Below are positions 12,520-24,279 of a stretch of DNA of 64,000 nt, in pieces (the first letter of the stretch is position 1; the number at the start of each line of letters is the position of its first letter). A program made the translations under genes and the position numbers. The stretch is from assembly GCA_033980235.1 (NCBI GenBank), contig CM067062.1, positions 6,872,900-6,936,899 on the forward strand, read 5' to 3'. The notes under the pieces are model-generated. The model ran no database searches. It had not been told where the DNA came from and was given only the letters and a program-made list of their open reading frames with translations. The stretch comes from Diadema setosum (Eukaryota; Echinodermata; Echinoidea; Diadematoida; Diadematidae).

Positions 12520-12873
12520 GACCCTACATACTTGTAAGCAGCACACGTACATACAAACGTGTACATGCTCCGTACCGTACGGATGTACTGTACGGTCGAT
12601 AAGTAGTAAACACTACTCTCTGTAGAATACTCGTAGATGATTTTATGTATAAAATCAGTGCTGACAGAGCCCAGGATGAGAATTGTTTTTGCCCACGATT
12701 TTGTTGTCCCTGGTGCAAAAAAAAAAAAAAAGTTAAACAAAAACCCCAAGAATAATCATTTAGCGTCCGGCGTTGAAGTTGCTCGCAGACTGAAGTGGTG
12801 ATTTTTTATTTTTTTTTTTGGGTCTGAAGGGAGGTGCGTCCGCATCCAACGCACCCCCCTGGTGACGCCTATG

Positions 12874-13050
12874 GTAAAAATGGAGGGACCCACTAAAAAG
12901 AAAGAGCTTGTAGAATGTGGGCCCCTCTGGAAAAGAACATCGATGGAAAGATAAATTGAAGCATCGTAAATACAAAGAGAGAGAGAGAGAGAAAGAGAAG
13001 AGGAAGAAGTCTTGAAGCCCACTGAAAATTATTAACAGATAAATACACTT
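12874..13050. other. Short spacer with (GA)n tract
   Basis: This lies between the hAT-like end and the next LINE. It contains a (GA)n tract at about 12976-12992. No gene. Confidence 0.5.
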
Positions 13051-13052
13051 TC

Positions 13053-15680
13053 ATGGACGCGAACAAACATGAAACAAGACTAGACAACAAAACAACTATT
13101 AAGATTTTTTACCATCAAGTACAAAAAGTTATTGAAGAAACACCAAAGAAAGACATCCTAGTTGTTCAAGGGGACTGGAATGCAAAGATTGGAGAAGATG
13201 CACAGAAAGACTGGAAAGGCACATGCGGGCCCTACTGCAACACAAAGACCAATGACAGAGGCTTGAGACTGCTTGAATTTGCAACGCTCAACGACCTCAA
13301 AGTGACCAACACATTTCACCCCCACAAAGCATCTAGACGGTGGACCTGGCACAGCCAAAATGGATCCCACCACCAGATAGATTACATTCTAGTGAAGCGA
13401 CGCTTCTACACATCAGTCAACATTGCCAGGACACGCAGCTTCCCCGGAGCGGACATCAGCAGCGACCGTGAGCTCGTCATGATGTCCTTCCGCCTACACC
13501 TCAAGAATATGAAGAAGATACAGGACCACACCAGAATTAAGTTTGATCTAGAGAAATTGAAAGACCCAGACGTGGCAAAAGTCTTTGAGGCCAAGATTGG
13601 AGGAAAATTCGCCCCACTCTTGCTACTTGACGGAGACGGCACAGATGCAGACACGTTCATTGACACATTCAACACCGCAGTGACTGAAACGGCCAATGAA
13701 GTTCTCGGCAAGAAGCGGACCACCAAGAAGCCTTGAGTCACACTAGACTTACTCAAGCTGTGTGACGAAAGGAGAGACCTCAAGCAGTCCAAGTATGGTA
13801 GTGATGAGGGAGCGGACAAGTACAGGCAAGCAGACAAGCGGGTCAAGAAGAGCATGCTCAAGGCAAAGGAAGACTGGATTACTGATCAGTGCAACGACAT
13901 TGAACGGAACCTCAAAGCAAACGACACCAAGAAGGCCTACCAAGTAGTGAAGGACCTCACCAGCAGCAAGCTAGGACGGCCAAACACCATTCTTGACAAA
14001 AACGGGAAGTGTCTGACCGAATTCAAAGACATCTTAAACAGGTGGACAGAGTATGCCACAGATCTATACTCATACCGTGCAACAGGAGACACAGAGAAGC
14101 TCAACACCCCTTTGGCAACAGACACAGACAGCTTCCCCATCCTCAGAGAAGAAGTGGAGGAAGCAGTGAAGTCCCTGAAGAAAGGAAAATCAGCAGGCAT
14201 TGACAACATCCCAGGAGAACTAGTGCAAGCAGGGGGTGAGGCCATGACCGTTGCGCTACATGCAATCTGCCAGAAGATCTGGGAGACAGGAGAGTGGCCA
14301 ACACAATGGACCCAATCTCTAGTGATCACCCTACCCAAGAAAGGCAACCTACAACAGTGCAACAACTACCGTTCCATCAGCCTGATATGCCATCCTAGCA
14401 AAGTGATGCTCAGGATCATATTGAACAGGTTAAGACCTCAGGCTGAAGCAATCATAGCTGAAGAGGAGGCAGGATTCAGGGCTGGACGCAGCACAACTGA
14501 GCAGATCTTTAACCTCAGGATTCTGTGCGACAGATACCTTCAGCACCAACAAGAACTCTACCACGTATTCGTAGACTTCAAGAAAGCATTCGACAGAGTG
14601 TGGCATGCGGCACTCTAGGCGACCATGAACTACTACAACATTAGCGCAAACGCTCATCCGCGTCATACAGAACCGCTATGACTAGGCCAGCAGTGCAGTT
14701 TACCTCAATGGGGACATTGGAGACTGGTTCCGAACCACAGTCGGGGTGAGACAAGGATGTTTGCTCTCTTCGACACTCTTCAATGTTTTCCTTGAAAGAA
14801 TCATGGCAGACGCACTTGAAGACCATCAAGGAACAGTCAGCATTGGTGGCCGAACAATCACAAACCTGCGTTTTGCTGATGATATAGATGGACTCGCAGG
14901 CTCTGAACAAGAACTGGAGAACCTGGTCAGGCAACTAGACAGATCCTCCACAGCTTACGGCATGGAAATCAACGCAAACAAAACAAAACTGATGACAAAT
15001 AATATCAATGGAATCCAAACTGACATCACTGCCAACGGAAAAAAGCTTGAAACCGTGAAGAATTTCAAATACCTTGGAGCAATAGTTTCAGATGAGGGGT
15101 CCAAACCTGAAGTATTAGCCAGAATTGCAATGACAGCTGCAACACTAGCCAAATTGAACACCATTTGGAAGGACAAGGCAATCAAGCTCAGCTCAAAGAT
15201 AAGACTCTTGCGTTCCCTTGTACACTCAGTTTTTCTGTATGCTTGTGAAACATGGACTCTTACAGCAGAATTAGAGAAGAGGATTCAGGCCTCAGAAATG
15301 AGATGCTTCAGAAGACTGCTTGGCATCTCTTACAAAGATTACATAACCAATGAGGAAGTCAAAAACAGAATAAGGCAAGCCATTGGTCCTTATGAAGATC
15401 TTCTCACTACCATCAAGAGACGCAAACTAAAATGGTTCGGCCACGTATCAAGAAGAGATGGGCGTGTCAAGACAGTGCTCCAGGGAACAGTCAGAGGAGG
15501 AAGGAAGAGAGGAAGACAGAAGAAGAGATGGGAAGACAACATCACAGAATGGACAGGACTGAAGCTGAGCGAAGCGGTCACACATGCGAAGGACAGGGAA
15601 GGATGAAAAGGACTGGTTGCTAGGTCATCTGTAGCGCCCCAACGGCAACCGCCATGGGGTAGGTGAGATGAGGTGAGGAT
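13053..15680 (+). pseudogene. APE-type LINE, 5'-truncated, endonuclease and reverse transcriptase, inactivated
   Basis: This encodes the C-terminal half of an apurinic-type endonuclease, then a linker and a complete RT. Visible motifs: GDWNAKIG near 13172, HQIDYIL near 13372, the RT motif FVDFKKAFD near 14565, FADD near 14872, and a tail with KLKWFGHVSR and a basic RGGRKRGRQKKRW near 15500. The tail resembles RTE-like LINEs common in marine invertebrates (inference). Damage: in-frame stops at 13734-13736 (a TGG-to-TGA change) and 14616-14618 (TGG to TAG), a +1 frame change near 14640, and a third stop at 14683-14685. The usual SDH motif of the endonuclease reads SDR near 13460, so the catalytic His is lost. 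The 5' part is missing. The 3' end shows a short GGTGAGATGAGGTGAGG tandem tail at about 15661-15680, as expected for target-primed insertion. Confidence 0.85.
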
Positions 15681-16682
15681 AGATGACAACAAACATCCAG
15701 AAAAAGAAATACAATTAATTCTTCGAAAAGGAGACAAATACCCCTTTGTGAGTAGGTCAGTACGTAAGAAAGAAGGCCAAATGGCTAGTTCAGTACTGTA
15801 GAGTCATACGATTGCAATAAAAAGGACTTCAGTCTCCTCTTGAAAGAATATATGGATGGGGCGTTTTTTATGTCATGATTCAAAGAATTCCAATAATTTG
15901 GGCCTACATAAGTGTGTTTTTAGCAAAAATTGTTCGTAAAAGAGATAAATGAAATTCATTGGAACGCCTGGTGGGATATTCATAAAATAATTGATTTTTG
16001 AGGAACATAGAATCAAAAACAGACGGAAGCAAATTATTGCTATATTTGTACATGAATTGCCCTAAATTAAACAAAAAACGAATCTGTAATTTTTAAGAGC
16101 TTGTTAGAGGCAAACAACGTATTTGTATGAGAACGTACAGGGGAATAACAGATAACGCGGAGAGCTTTCTTTTCAAAAGGGATACTCTTTCTAAGCATTC
16201 TGATGCGTGTTGCCCCAAACTAAAACTCCATAGTTAAGATGAGGCAATATTAAAGACGAATATAATATAAGTAATGATTTTTGTGGAATATGAAATTTCA
16301 ATCTATTTATAACGCCTATATTACGCGATATTATGTTGCAAACATTATCAAAATGTGAATTCCAGGAATGTTTTTCATTTACAATGACACCCAAGAATTT
16401 GATATGTGATACTCTTTGTAGATGAGAATCATCTTATACTATTGTGCTTAAACTATACGTTTTTTGAGCATTGAGTGATAGCTTATTAGCTCTGATCCAG
16501 CTTGTCACTTATTTCAATTCAATATTGTGTTTGTGAACGAGAAAATCAATATCATTATGGGCAAAAAATACATTGTCATCTGCAAAATGAATAAAAGACA
16601 GGTCATCAGATACGGGACAAAAATCATTGATATAAATAATGAACAATTACGGCCCTACAAGACTTCCCTGTGGGATGCCACA

Positions 16683-17808
16683 ACCGCTCCGGAATCAGAC
16701 TGCGCATGCCTCGCACCAATCGTGCACGTTTTCGCCAGTCATTCGTGCCAAATTCTATACACACGTTTAATCGCCATGCCATCAGGGAACTTCGTTCATG
16801 AATGAATAGCCCAAAATCTTGCGTTGTGAACTTCTGCGGTTTTGAATTAATTTAAATGAAACTTAGCGTAAATGATGATATTCAGGTATATATGTGTAAG
16901 ACATGTTTTTTTTTTTGTGTGTGTGTGTGTGTGTTTGTCGGACAATGCGTTGCTATGGTAACCATAATTTTATTAAAATTTTGTGGATTGAATAACTTTT
17001 ATAGTGTTTAAGCAATTAATCTCAAAATTGGTATTTATGATGATTTACAGGTGTAGTTATGTAAGATACTCTTTGTGTTTGTATTTGACAAAGCGATGCC
17101 ATGGTAACCGCATGTTTTCTTCAAAATCTTGTGGAGTGAACAATTTCCACAGCTTAGAAGCAATTGAAATGAAATTTGGCAGGCATTATGGCCTTGAGGT
17201 ATAGATGCGGAATACATAATTTTGTCTTTGTTGGACAACGCGTTCTATGGTAACCATAATTTTATTAAAATTTTGTGGATTGAATAACTCCCTTAGTATT
17301 TAAGTAATTAATTTTAAAATTGGTATTTATGATGATTCATAGGTGTAGTTATGTAAGATATTCTTTGTGTTTGTATTTGACAAAACGTTGAAATGATAAC
17401 TGTATTTTTTTTTTGAAACTTAGTGGAGTGAACAACTTCCACAGTTTTGAAGCAATTGAAATCAGATTTGGTAGGCATTATGGCCTTGAGGCATAGATGT
17501 GAAAAAAAAATGTTGATTAGAAATGGAAGATTTGTTGAAAGTTGAATTTTTGATAATAAGTATAATGATTATAGAATTTATTTAGATGAATGAATTAAAT
17601 GAGATATATGTAACATGTATTATGAATATAATGGTTATCATTTTTATTTTTCTGCAACAAGTATTTGCAAATGTTTATGTTTCATGTTATTCGTAATCTG
17701 TGACGTATGTTGTTCAACGAACAATTATTATCTGTATCCTTTGTATGTAACGCTGGTGGAAGGCGCATTTCCACATTCGCATTGTGGACAATAAAACAAT
17801 CAATTCAA
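16683..17808 (+). mobile_element. 5'-truncated LINE 3' end inserted in the minus-strand LINE
   Basis: The surrounding minus-strand LINE would read continuously if this segment were removed: REVE from 17809 upward joins CGIPQGS below 16682. On the plus strand the insert begins with a short coding tail, RFRQSFVPNSIHTFN near 16725-16770, ending at a stop at about 16803-16805. Such a tail is typical of LINE C-termini. A long non-coding 3' region of tandem repeats follows, then AATAAA at about 17790 and a (CAATT)n tail at 17797-17808. The layout is that of a target-primed, 5'-truncated insertion. No clear target duplication could be read. Confidence 0.65.
16813..17500 (+). repeat. ~145-bp tandem repeat in a LINE 3' region
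   Basis: Units share TATGGTAACC, then AAAATTTTGTGGATTGAATAA, then a segment with AAATTGGTATTTATGATGAT. Anchors (TATGGTAACC or close variants) fall at about 16952, 17099, 17243 and 17390, a period near 146 bp. Alternate units are more alike (16952 with 17243), so the array is built of about 290-bp dimers. Each unit keeps a TTTGTxxGACAA segment just before the anchor. Confidence 0.7.
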
Positions 17809-18114
17809 TTCAACTTCTCTGATAACTAAATCATTGCTTTTAATTGTAACAAATTGTTTTCTATCAACTAACATCTCTTGAGCCACTCCAAGGCCTTCCC
17901 ACGTATTCCATAATGCGATAACTTATGAAAGTAAAATATCATGATTGATGGTGTCGAAGGCCTTCTCCAATTGGAGAAGTCCAAGAAAATACTAACTAAA
18001 TGAGAATGATTATCAATTGCATGAACCACTCTATCAACAAAATGCAAAAGAGCATGCGTAGTACTATGTTTCTCACGAAAACCAAACTGAGAATTCGCAA
18101 AAACTTCATGTACC

Positions 18115-19095
18115 TTAACCCTATAAAGCCCAAGCTATTTTGACCCCTTCCAGGCCCAAGGGGGGGGGGGGCACATTGTGCCCCCTATATAACTTCTTTA
18201 TTATACGATGTATGACCGTCATATTTGGCACATGGGTAGAGCAACTCATACTCTACATGACCCAACATTTGAAATTTCTCAAGGTCATCCACTGAGGGCG
18301 CTGTTAACCAAAATATACAGAAATACATAGGAAATACGCTAAAATCATGTTTTTTCTCTTTATTTCTTTATCCCCAGTATATGTTTTTATTTCACATTAA
18401 TCATTTTCATATTTACCAAAAAGGAAAAGCAAGTCAACCTTCACTATTTTTTTATGGTTGAAATTTCTCAAGGTCAACACGTGGGGGCGCTACTCGTTAC
18501 AATATAAAGAAATATATGACACCTATGATGTATTGCTTGGAATGGGTACATATATTGGTATCACATTTCATATTTCCAAAATATTGAAATTTTGAGTTTG
18601 CAGATTGATAATATAATTAAAAAGAAATGATATTACAAGCAAAGCTTGTGTGAAGATAACACAAAATAAAAGGGTAGTCTTTAGAAAATGCTGTATTTTC
18701 GATTATTTTTATCATATCTATTGTTTGATGCCTATGTCATATAAAAATAAAGGAAATAATAAGAAGATCATTTCAGGGTAATTCAAAACCATATACTTCA
18801 CATTTTGGTCCTTCAGCAAATTACAGCCAAGAAAACCCATAATTCATCCATTATTATATTGTTACGTGAAATTGGAACAGAAAAATCATTCAAAATCTGA
18901 CTGACATGGTTTTCAGTTTACGGTTGCCATGGCAACCAGCAATATCGGACATACCTAAATTATATATCAAAATGTTTGCAATAAGATTTTAGGAAAAGTC
19001 ACCAAATTTGGTTGAAATCGAGTAAAGGGCGTAGGAGTGGCAAACGAAAATATGGTAGGGGGCACAATGTGCCCCCCTGGGCTTTATAGGGTTAA
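18115..19095 (-). mobile_element. piggyBac-like MITE, copy 2, inverted relative to copy 1
   Basis: It starts TTAACCCTATAAAGCCCAAG at 18115-18134 and ends GGGCTTTATAGGGTTAA at 19079-19095. It lies in the RT of the minus-strand LINE, and the flanking frame (SQFGFREKHST on one side, KHIYKRMINFF on the other) joins if one TTAA is kept. The body matches copy 1 over its length in opposite orientation, including a TTGCCATGGCAACC segment near 18925 and the GGCACAATGTGCC palindrome at both ends. No coding capacity. Confidence 0.9.
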
Positions 19096-19330
19096 AAAAA
19101 TTGATCATTCTCTTGTAAATATGTTTTTCTAAAACCTTAGACAACAAGGATAATAATTAAATTGGGCGATAATTACTGACTACAAGTTTATCACCTTTCT
19201 TAAATATTGGGATTTCTTTAGCTAATTACATTTCATCGGGAAACACACCATTAAAGCAGAAATTTATAGAGAATCTAAAAATATGACAAGTTTGATATCT
19301 ACGGAAAGCTAAGAAGCTATAGTTAACAAA

Positions 19331-19496
19331 ACTGGATATCCTTTAGACGATGTAACTCTACCCCCAAACTGTTTTTGACATTGAAAAAACACCCAGTTTC
19401 CATGACCACGTAGCTCCGTTCGCTACAAGAAACATCGGATTTGAGTGACGTCACCAAATGTGCATGAGCTGATTTGCCGTACGGCTATATGAGACC
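19331..19496. other. Spacer before fold-back element
   Basis: Nothing recognised. It contains a CRE-like TGACGTCA at about 19446-19453. Confidence 0.4.
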
Positions 19497-20036
19497 CGCT
19501 CTTATGGCAGGCCTTTTTTTACATTTAAAGTTAATTTCTGATATCACGAATTCCATTTTGTGATACCAAAAAGTCAAATTTTTGATATCAAGAATTTAAT
19601 TTGTGATATCAAGAATTTAATTTGTGATATCAAGAATTAGATTTGTGATATCACAAATTCCCGTAAGTGAAGCACATGAACTTAATTTGTGATATCAAGA
19701 AATCGAATTTGTAATATCACAAAATCCATTCTTGATATCACAAATTCAATTTGTGATATCAGAAATTCGAATTTGTGATATCAAAAATTCAATTTGTGAT
19801 ATCACTGAATGAATTTGTGATATCAGAAATTCGAATTCTTGATAACAAAAATAGGTTTCACGTGAAAAACCAATGGTAATTCTTGATATCACAAAATGAA
19901 TTTTTGATATCACAAATTCGAATTTGTGATATCATGAAAAATATTTGTGATATCACTAATTTGAATTTATGATATCAAGAATTCTTATTTGTGATATCAA
20001 AAATATGAATTTCTGATATCACAAATTCCATTTTGT

Positions 20037-20955
20037 GAATTCACCTGTGAATTCGAGCGTTAGTTGAGCGCAGAAATACACAGGGAATTCTGATATCACA
20101 AATTCCATTTTGTGATATCACAAATTGAATTATTGATATCACAAATTCGAATATGTGATATCAGTAATTCACAGGGAATTCGAGCGTTAGTTTTGCGCTG
20201 AAATTCAACTGTGAATTCGAGCGTTAGTTGAGCGCAGAAATACACAGGGAATTCGAGCGTTAGTTCAGTGCAGTAAATCCCTGTGAATTCGAGCGTTAGT
20301 TGAGCGCAGAAATACACAGGGATTTCGAGCGTTAGTTCAGTGCAGAAAATCGCTGTGAATTCGAGCATTAGTTTAGCGCAGGAATACAAAGTGAATTTAA
20401 GTGTTAGTTTTGCGCTGAAATTCAACTGTGAATTCGAGCGTTAGTTGAGCGCAGAAATACACAGGGAGTTCGAGCGTCAGTTCAGTGCAGAAAATCGTTG
20501 TGAATTCGAGCATTAGTTTAGCGCAGAAAAACAAAGTGAATTCGAGCGTTAGTTTTGCGCTGAAATTCACCTGTGAATTCGAGCGTTAGTTTTGCGCTGA
20601 AATTCATCTGTGAATTCGAGCGTTAGTTGAGCGCTGAAATACACAGGGAGTTCGAGCGTCAGTTCAGTGCAGAAAAAAGCTGTGAATTCGAGCACTAGTT
20701 TAGCGCAGAAATACAAAGTGAATTCGAGCGTTAGTTTTGCGCTGAAATTCACCTGTGAATTTCAGCGTTAGTTGAGCGCTGAAATACACGGGAGTTCGAG
20801 CGTCAGTTCAGTGCAGAAAATCGCTGTGAATTCGAGCATTAGTTTAGCGCAGAAATACAGAGGGAATTCGAGCGTTAGTTTTGCGCTGGAATTCAGCTGT
20901 GAATTCGAGCGTTGTTGTTTTTTTGTTTTTTTAGCGCAGAAATACACAGGGAATT
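20037..20955. repeat. 36-37-bp minisatellite, left arm
   Basis: The unit is GAATTCGAGCGTTAGTTGAG followed by CGCAGAAATACACAGG, with about 25 copies. Two variants alternate, one with GCGCAGAAATAC and one with GTGCAGAAAATC. Because 36 is a multiple of three, long open frames appear on the minus strand (units like LTLEFTVYFCAQ). I read these as a by-product of the repeat, not as a gene. Confidence 0.85.
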
Positions 20956-22197
20956 GGAACATTAGTTTTGAGCTGATATTCAGATGGAATGTATACTACT
21001 GCTAACTTTTTTAGAACAATGTTCAAAATACAAATTAACTATATATGAGAGATTTACACATCCATCATTCCCTAAATGATCATCAAGGTATATTCGATGA
21101 AATATTGATACAAATCAATTGTTTTGCAACATGTTATCATCAAGAATTCAATGATACTACGTTCACTTAGGGCCTACATTTAATTCATCGGTTTGGTCCT
21201 CAAATTGTCATCTATTACTGCGTTATTGTTAATTATGATACATTTTTCATGTGGTAATCCCACTTACCGTAAGACTCTTCCACCAAATCGATGATAATTA
21301 TGTGTGGTTGTATGTGTATGTGTGTTATAAAAGCTTACCACAAGTTTGTATTGCTGAGGACCGACCGAGGGCAATCACCCCTCTGGTCTGTGTATGTCAG
21401 CAGCAGAGAATAAGATAGAGAGACTGTGACTCATGCAGTGTGCGGAGAGGGAGTCGTAAACCTGCCAAATGCCCAGCACTGGTGTCGGCTGGTGGTCACA
21501 TAAAGCAACGTGTTTTTCCTAAAGACATTTTCTCACTCCTCAAAAATCACTCCTCCAGAACAAAGGGGTGTATCCATTAAGACCAATAGTGTTGGGAGTA
21601 CAGTTTGCCTGCCCCAATATATTTATGATTTTGTAAAATCATTTAAAGTGTAATCTATTATAGGCAAGCTTATTCAAGAACCAAAACCGGGGAGAACAAA
21701 ACTGGAATGCACAAGCCCAAAAGTCTTCAGACCAGAGCAAGAAGAGGGAAGATATCCAGATCTTCTGAGGAGTTTATGCAGCAGTATGCATGGGAAACAA
21801 ACAGTTAGAATTTGTAGTAAGAAAAAAGCAGTGGTACGAAAGACTTCACTGCGCAATGAGAAATTTCTTATTAACTTGGAGGAGTAACAGGGGGAGGTCG
21901 GGATAGAGTATCTTTCACGTGACAGAGTAAAGAGAAACGCAAACAAAAGTTGTAAGTCAACCAGTCTCTGCCAAATCAGTGGCGAGAAATGGAGAAAAAT
22001 AAGAATATAATAATATGTGACTTTTAAGTAATTGACATTATATAAATAATGGCATTTTAGATATGTTGTTAAACGATTATTTTTATCGAATCTTTTAAAA
22101 CCAGTTCCTAATCACTTTAAATGAAGATGAGTTGCCAAAACTCTTCATTATTTTTTTTTGTAACTATCGTTATATACTATGTAAAGATAACACCTGA

Positions 22198-22470
22198 AAT
22201 TCCGAATTTCTGCGCTAAACTAATGCTCGAATTCACAGTGTATTTCTGCGCTCAACTAACGCTCGGATTCACAGTTAAATTTCAGCGCAAAACTAATGCT
22301 CGAATTCCGTGTGTATTTCTGCGCTCAACTAACGCTCAAATTCCCGTTGGTTTTCTGCACTGTAAAGCTGGAATTCCCTGTGTATTTCTGCGCTCAACTA
22401 ACGCTAGAATTTACTGTTGAATTTCAGCGCAAAACTAATGCTCGAAATCAAATGATTTCTTTGCGAAAGA
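22198..22470. repeat. 36-37-bp minisatellite, right arm (inverted)
   Basis: About seven units of the complement of the left-arm repeat, for example TTCTGCGCTCAACTAACGCT. This arm is much shorter than the left one, so the two arms have expanded or contracted independently. Confidence 0.8.
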
Positions 22471-22787
22471 AATGTGCTGAAATTCCATGTAAATTAATGA
22501 TATCAAAAATTGGAATTAGTGATATCACAAAATGTATTTCTTGATATCAAGAATGTGAATTCCTGATATCTCGAAATGAATTTGTGATATCACGAATTGA
22601 ATTTGTGATATCACTAATTCGATTTTGTGATATCAAAAATTGGTTTTACGTGATAAACCAATGGGTATTTGTGATATCAAAAATTGAATTTGTGATATCA
22701 GAAATTCGAATTTTTGATATCACGAAATGGAATTCGTGATACCAGAAAATCTTTTTACAAAATAATTAAAGGCCTGCCATACGCTCT

Positions 22788-24279
22788 GGCAAAACCTGAA
22801 ACTTCTCGGCAAAATGTGATTTCGCACTACAGCCCGAAAAAGGTAAAAAAAAGACCTCAGGGACCAAATTGACATTTTGGTATTACGTTGTAGGGGAATG
22901 TTCTAGTTTCTGATTGATATCAACAACATTTCGAAATACAACCTACAAAATGTGGAATTTTGAAGAGAAAAGGGGATGTCAACCTCAAAAGTTGGCCAAA
23001 ATCTTACGTCTAAAGACCAAATCGCCTTCACTTACGGCGAAAATGACTGTTCTTTTAGCGATCGTGTCTTACATATTCTATGTTGAACCCTGACACATTT
23101 GGTACCTACAGAAAGCTCTACCTCTGCTTATTCCAAATATGGTCATGGCATGACGTCATGCTACTCACTTTCATTCATGAATTCGTCTGAAACATGCGTA
23201 AGTTTATGCAAATCATCTCCCAGACGCGTAAACCGCCTAGTTACCAATACACGTGATCGAAATACGTGTTCACGATTGGTCAACTGCGCCGAGGACTCCC
23301 TTGTTTACAAGCAACCTACGTGTTATACTATGGGGATCGCTGCAGCAGCGGTGCATGCTTGCATGCAACACGTGTATCGTGACTGCTGCTCAGCACGGAA
23401 ATGTTGCAGTTTCCCGTTTTGCTAGACTGTTTTTTTTTAGCAAGTTGAGGTAGAAATTAGAATTTAAACCAACACACAAGAGAAAAAGAAGGTCACATTT
23501 ACCTAACAAACCTTCATCATGCTATTTCAAAGAAGAATCAAGCTGAAATCACGACATCAAGGAATACCTCTTCACTGCCGATTCTGCTGGTACTGTTGTG
23601 CGTACACCTGATCACGGCGATCGCGAATCTTGAGCTGATTACGGTAGGTTTTGTGCTATTCAAACGTCGTATTTCCGTAAATTTATGGGTGTAAAAATGA
23701 TTTCCAGTCAATTACAGCTCTTTGACTTAGTTATCATCCTTCATGAGTATGTAAGAGTTTACCTCAGCTATACGCAATTCCCCCACAATGATCGATTTGT
23801 TGTGTCAATAATAACAGCAAATTGTGGCTGTACGAAGGAACAGCTGATCACGGCGATCGTGAATCTTGAGCTGACGATAGGTTTTGTGCTTTTAAAACTT
23901 TGTTTTTCCGTAAATTTATGGGTGTAAAAATGATTACAATGAACACAAACAAACAAACAAACAATTTCACGACGTGAATATATAGTTTTGGCGGACGATT
24001 TATTCTAGATTGACAACAAATTACACCAATTTCCTGAAAAGTGCACACAGTTTGCCTATAGATACGTAAATCCCACTGGGTTGCATACACATTTGGTGAC
24101 GTCGCAGATTTGGCACTTTTCGTAGCCGCATCGAACTTTTTCCAGTGCTCAAATTAGGTAAAAATAAAGATTATTATATTCAAAGCAGAGACAACTTTAT
24201 TGCAGGATTTATGCCAGAAATTAATCAAAATAACATTAAATGATGGAAAACAGTCAATTTATATGATATTATTTCCTAT
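22788..24279. other. Gene-less stretch with a 236-bp-spaced direct repeat
   Basis: A segment of about 110 bp starting ATCACGGCGATCG and ending TTATGGGTGTAAAAATGATT occurs at 23611 and again at 23847. The palindromic CRE TGACGTCA is at 23151-23158 and an octamer ATGCAAAT at 23206-23213. No coding region is convincing. Confidence 0.5.

Larger units (their letters stand above)
7354..12873. mobile_element. hAT-like non-autonomous element (outer layer of a nest)
   Basis: The left end CAGGGGCGTCACCAG (7354-7368) matches the complement of the right end (12859-12873) at 13 of 15 positions. Both are followed inward by GGGGGTGCGTT, after a 12-bp insert on the left. The flanking 8-mers are GCGAAAAT (7346-7353) and GTAAAAAT (12874-12881), which agree at 6 of 8 positions. 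TIRs of the form CANNGGCGT with 8-bp duplications are typical of hAT elements. No transposase is found. The interior is satellite plus later insertions. The pairing of two ends 5.5 kb apart is inference. Confidence 0.45.
15785..19330 (-). pseudogene. LINE reverse transcriptase, decayed and split by two insertions
   Basis: Read on the minus strand from 19330 down: the RT fingers text (IPIFKKGD near 19195 and NYRPI), then SQFGFREKHST near 18080 and KAFDTINHDILL near 17960. The reading resumes after an insertion with CGIPQGS near 16680 and FADD near 16590, then LPHLNYG near 16230 and the C-terminus YPTRRSNEFHL near 15965. It ends at a stop at 15785-15787. Two insertions interrupt it: a piggyBac-like MITE (18115-19095) exactly at TTAA, and a foreign LINE tail (16683-17808). 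Remaining parts also carry stops and frame changes. The endonuclease half is not attached; a matching one lies at 24280-25790. Confidence 0.8.
19503..22781. mobile_element. Fold-back element built from GATATC words and a 36-bp minisatellite
   Basis: The ends are TATGGCAGGCCTTT at 19503-19516 and its complement at 22768-22781, flanked by CGCTCT at 19497-19502 and 22782-22787, a probable 6-bp target duplication. Moving inward, each arm has an outer zone of GATATC repeats about 20 bp apart (about 22 copies at 19540-20165, about 10 at 22498-22745) and an inner zone of a 36-37-bp repeat in inverted orientation (20037-20955 and 22198-22470). The central 1.2 kb (about 20975-22190) is unique, without a recognised gene. 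Long TIRs made of tandem repeats are the hallmark of fold-back elements, including the TU elements described from sea urchin. Confidence 0.8.

Noticed and set aside
20096..20425. Open frame with repeated units like LTLEFTVYFCAQ in the left fold-back arm
   Set aside because: It follows directly from a 36-bp minisatellite whose length is a multiple of three; similar frames appear in the inverted right arm. No start context or independent coding signal.
19540..22745. CRISPR-like array (regularly spaced short repeats)
   Set aside because: Eukaryotic context, the spacers are themselves repetitive, and the arms are inverted copies; this is a fold-back transposon.
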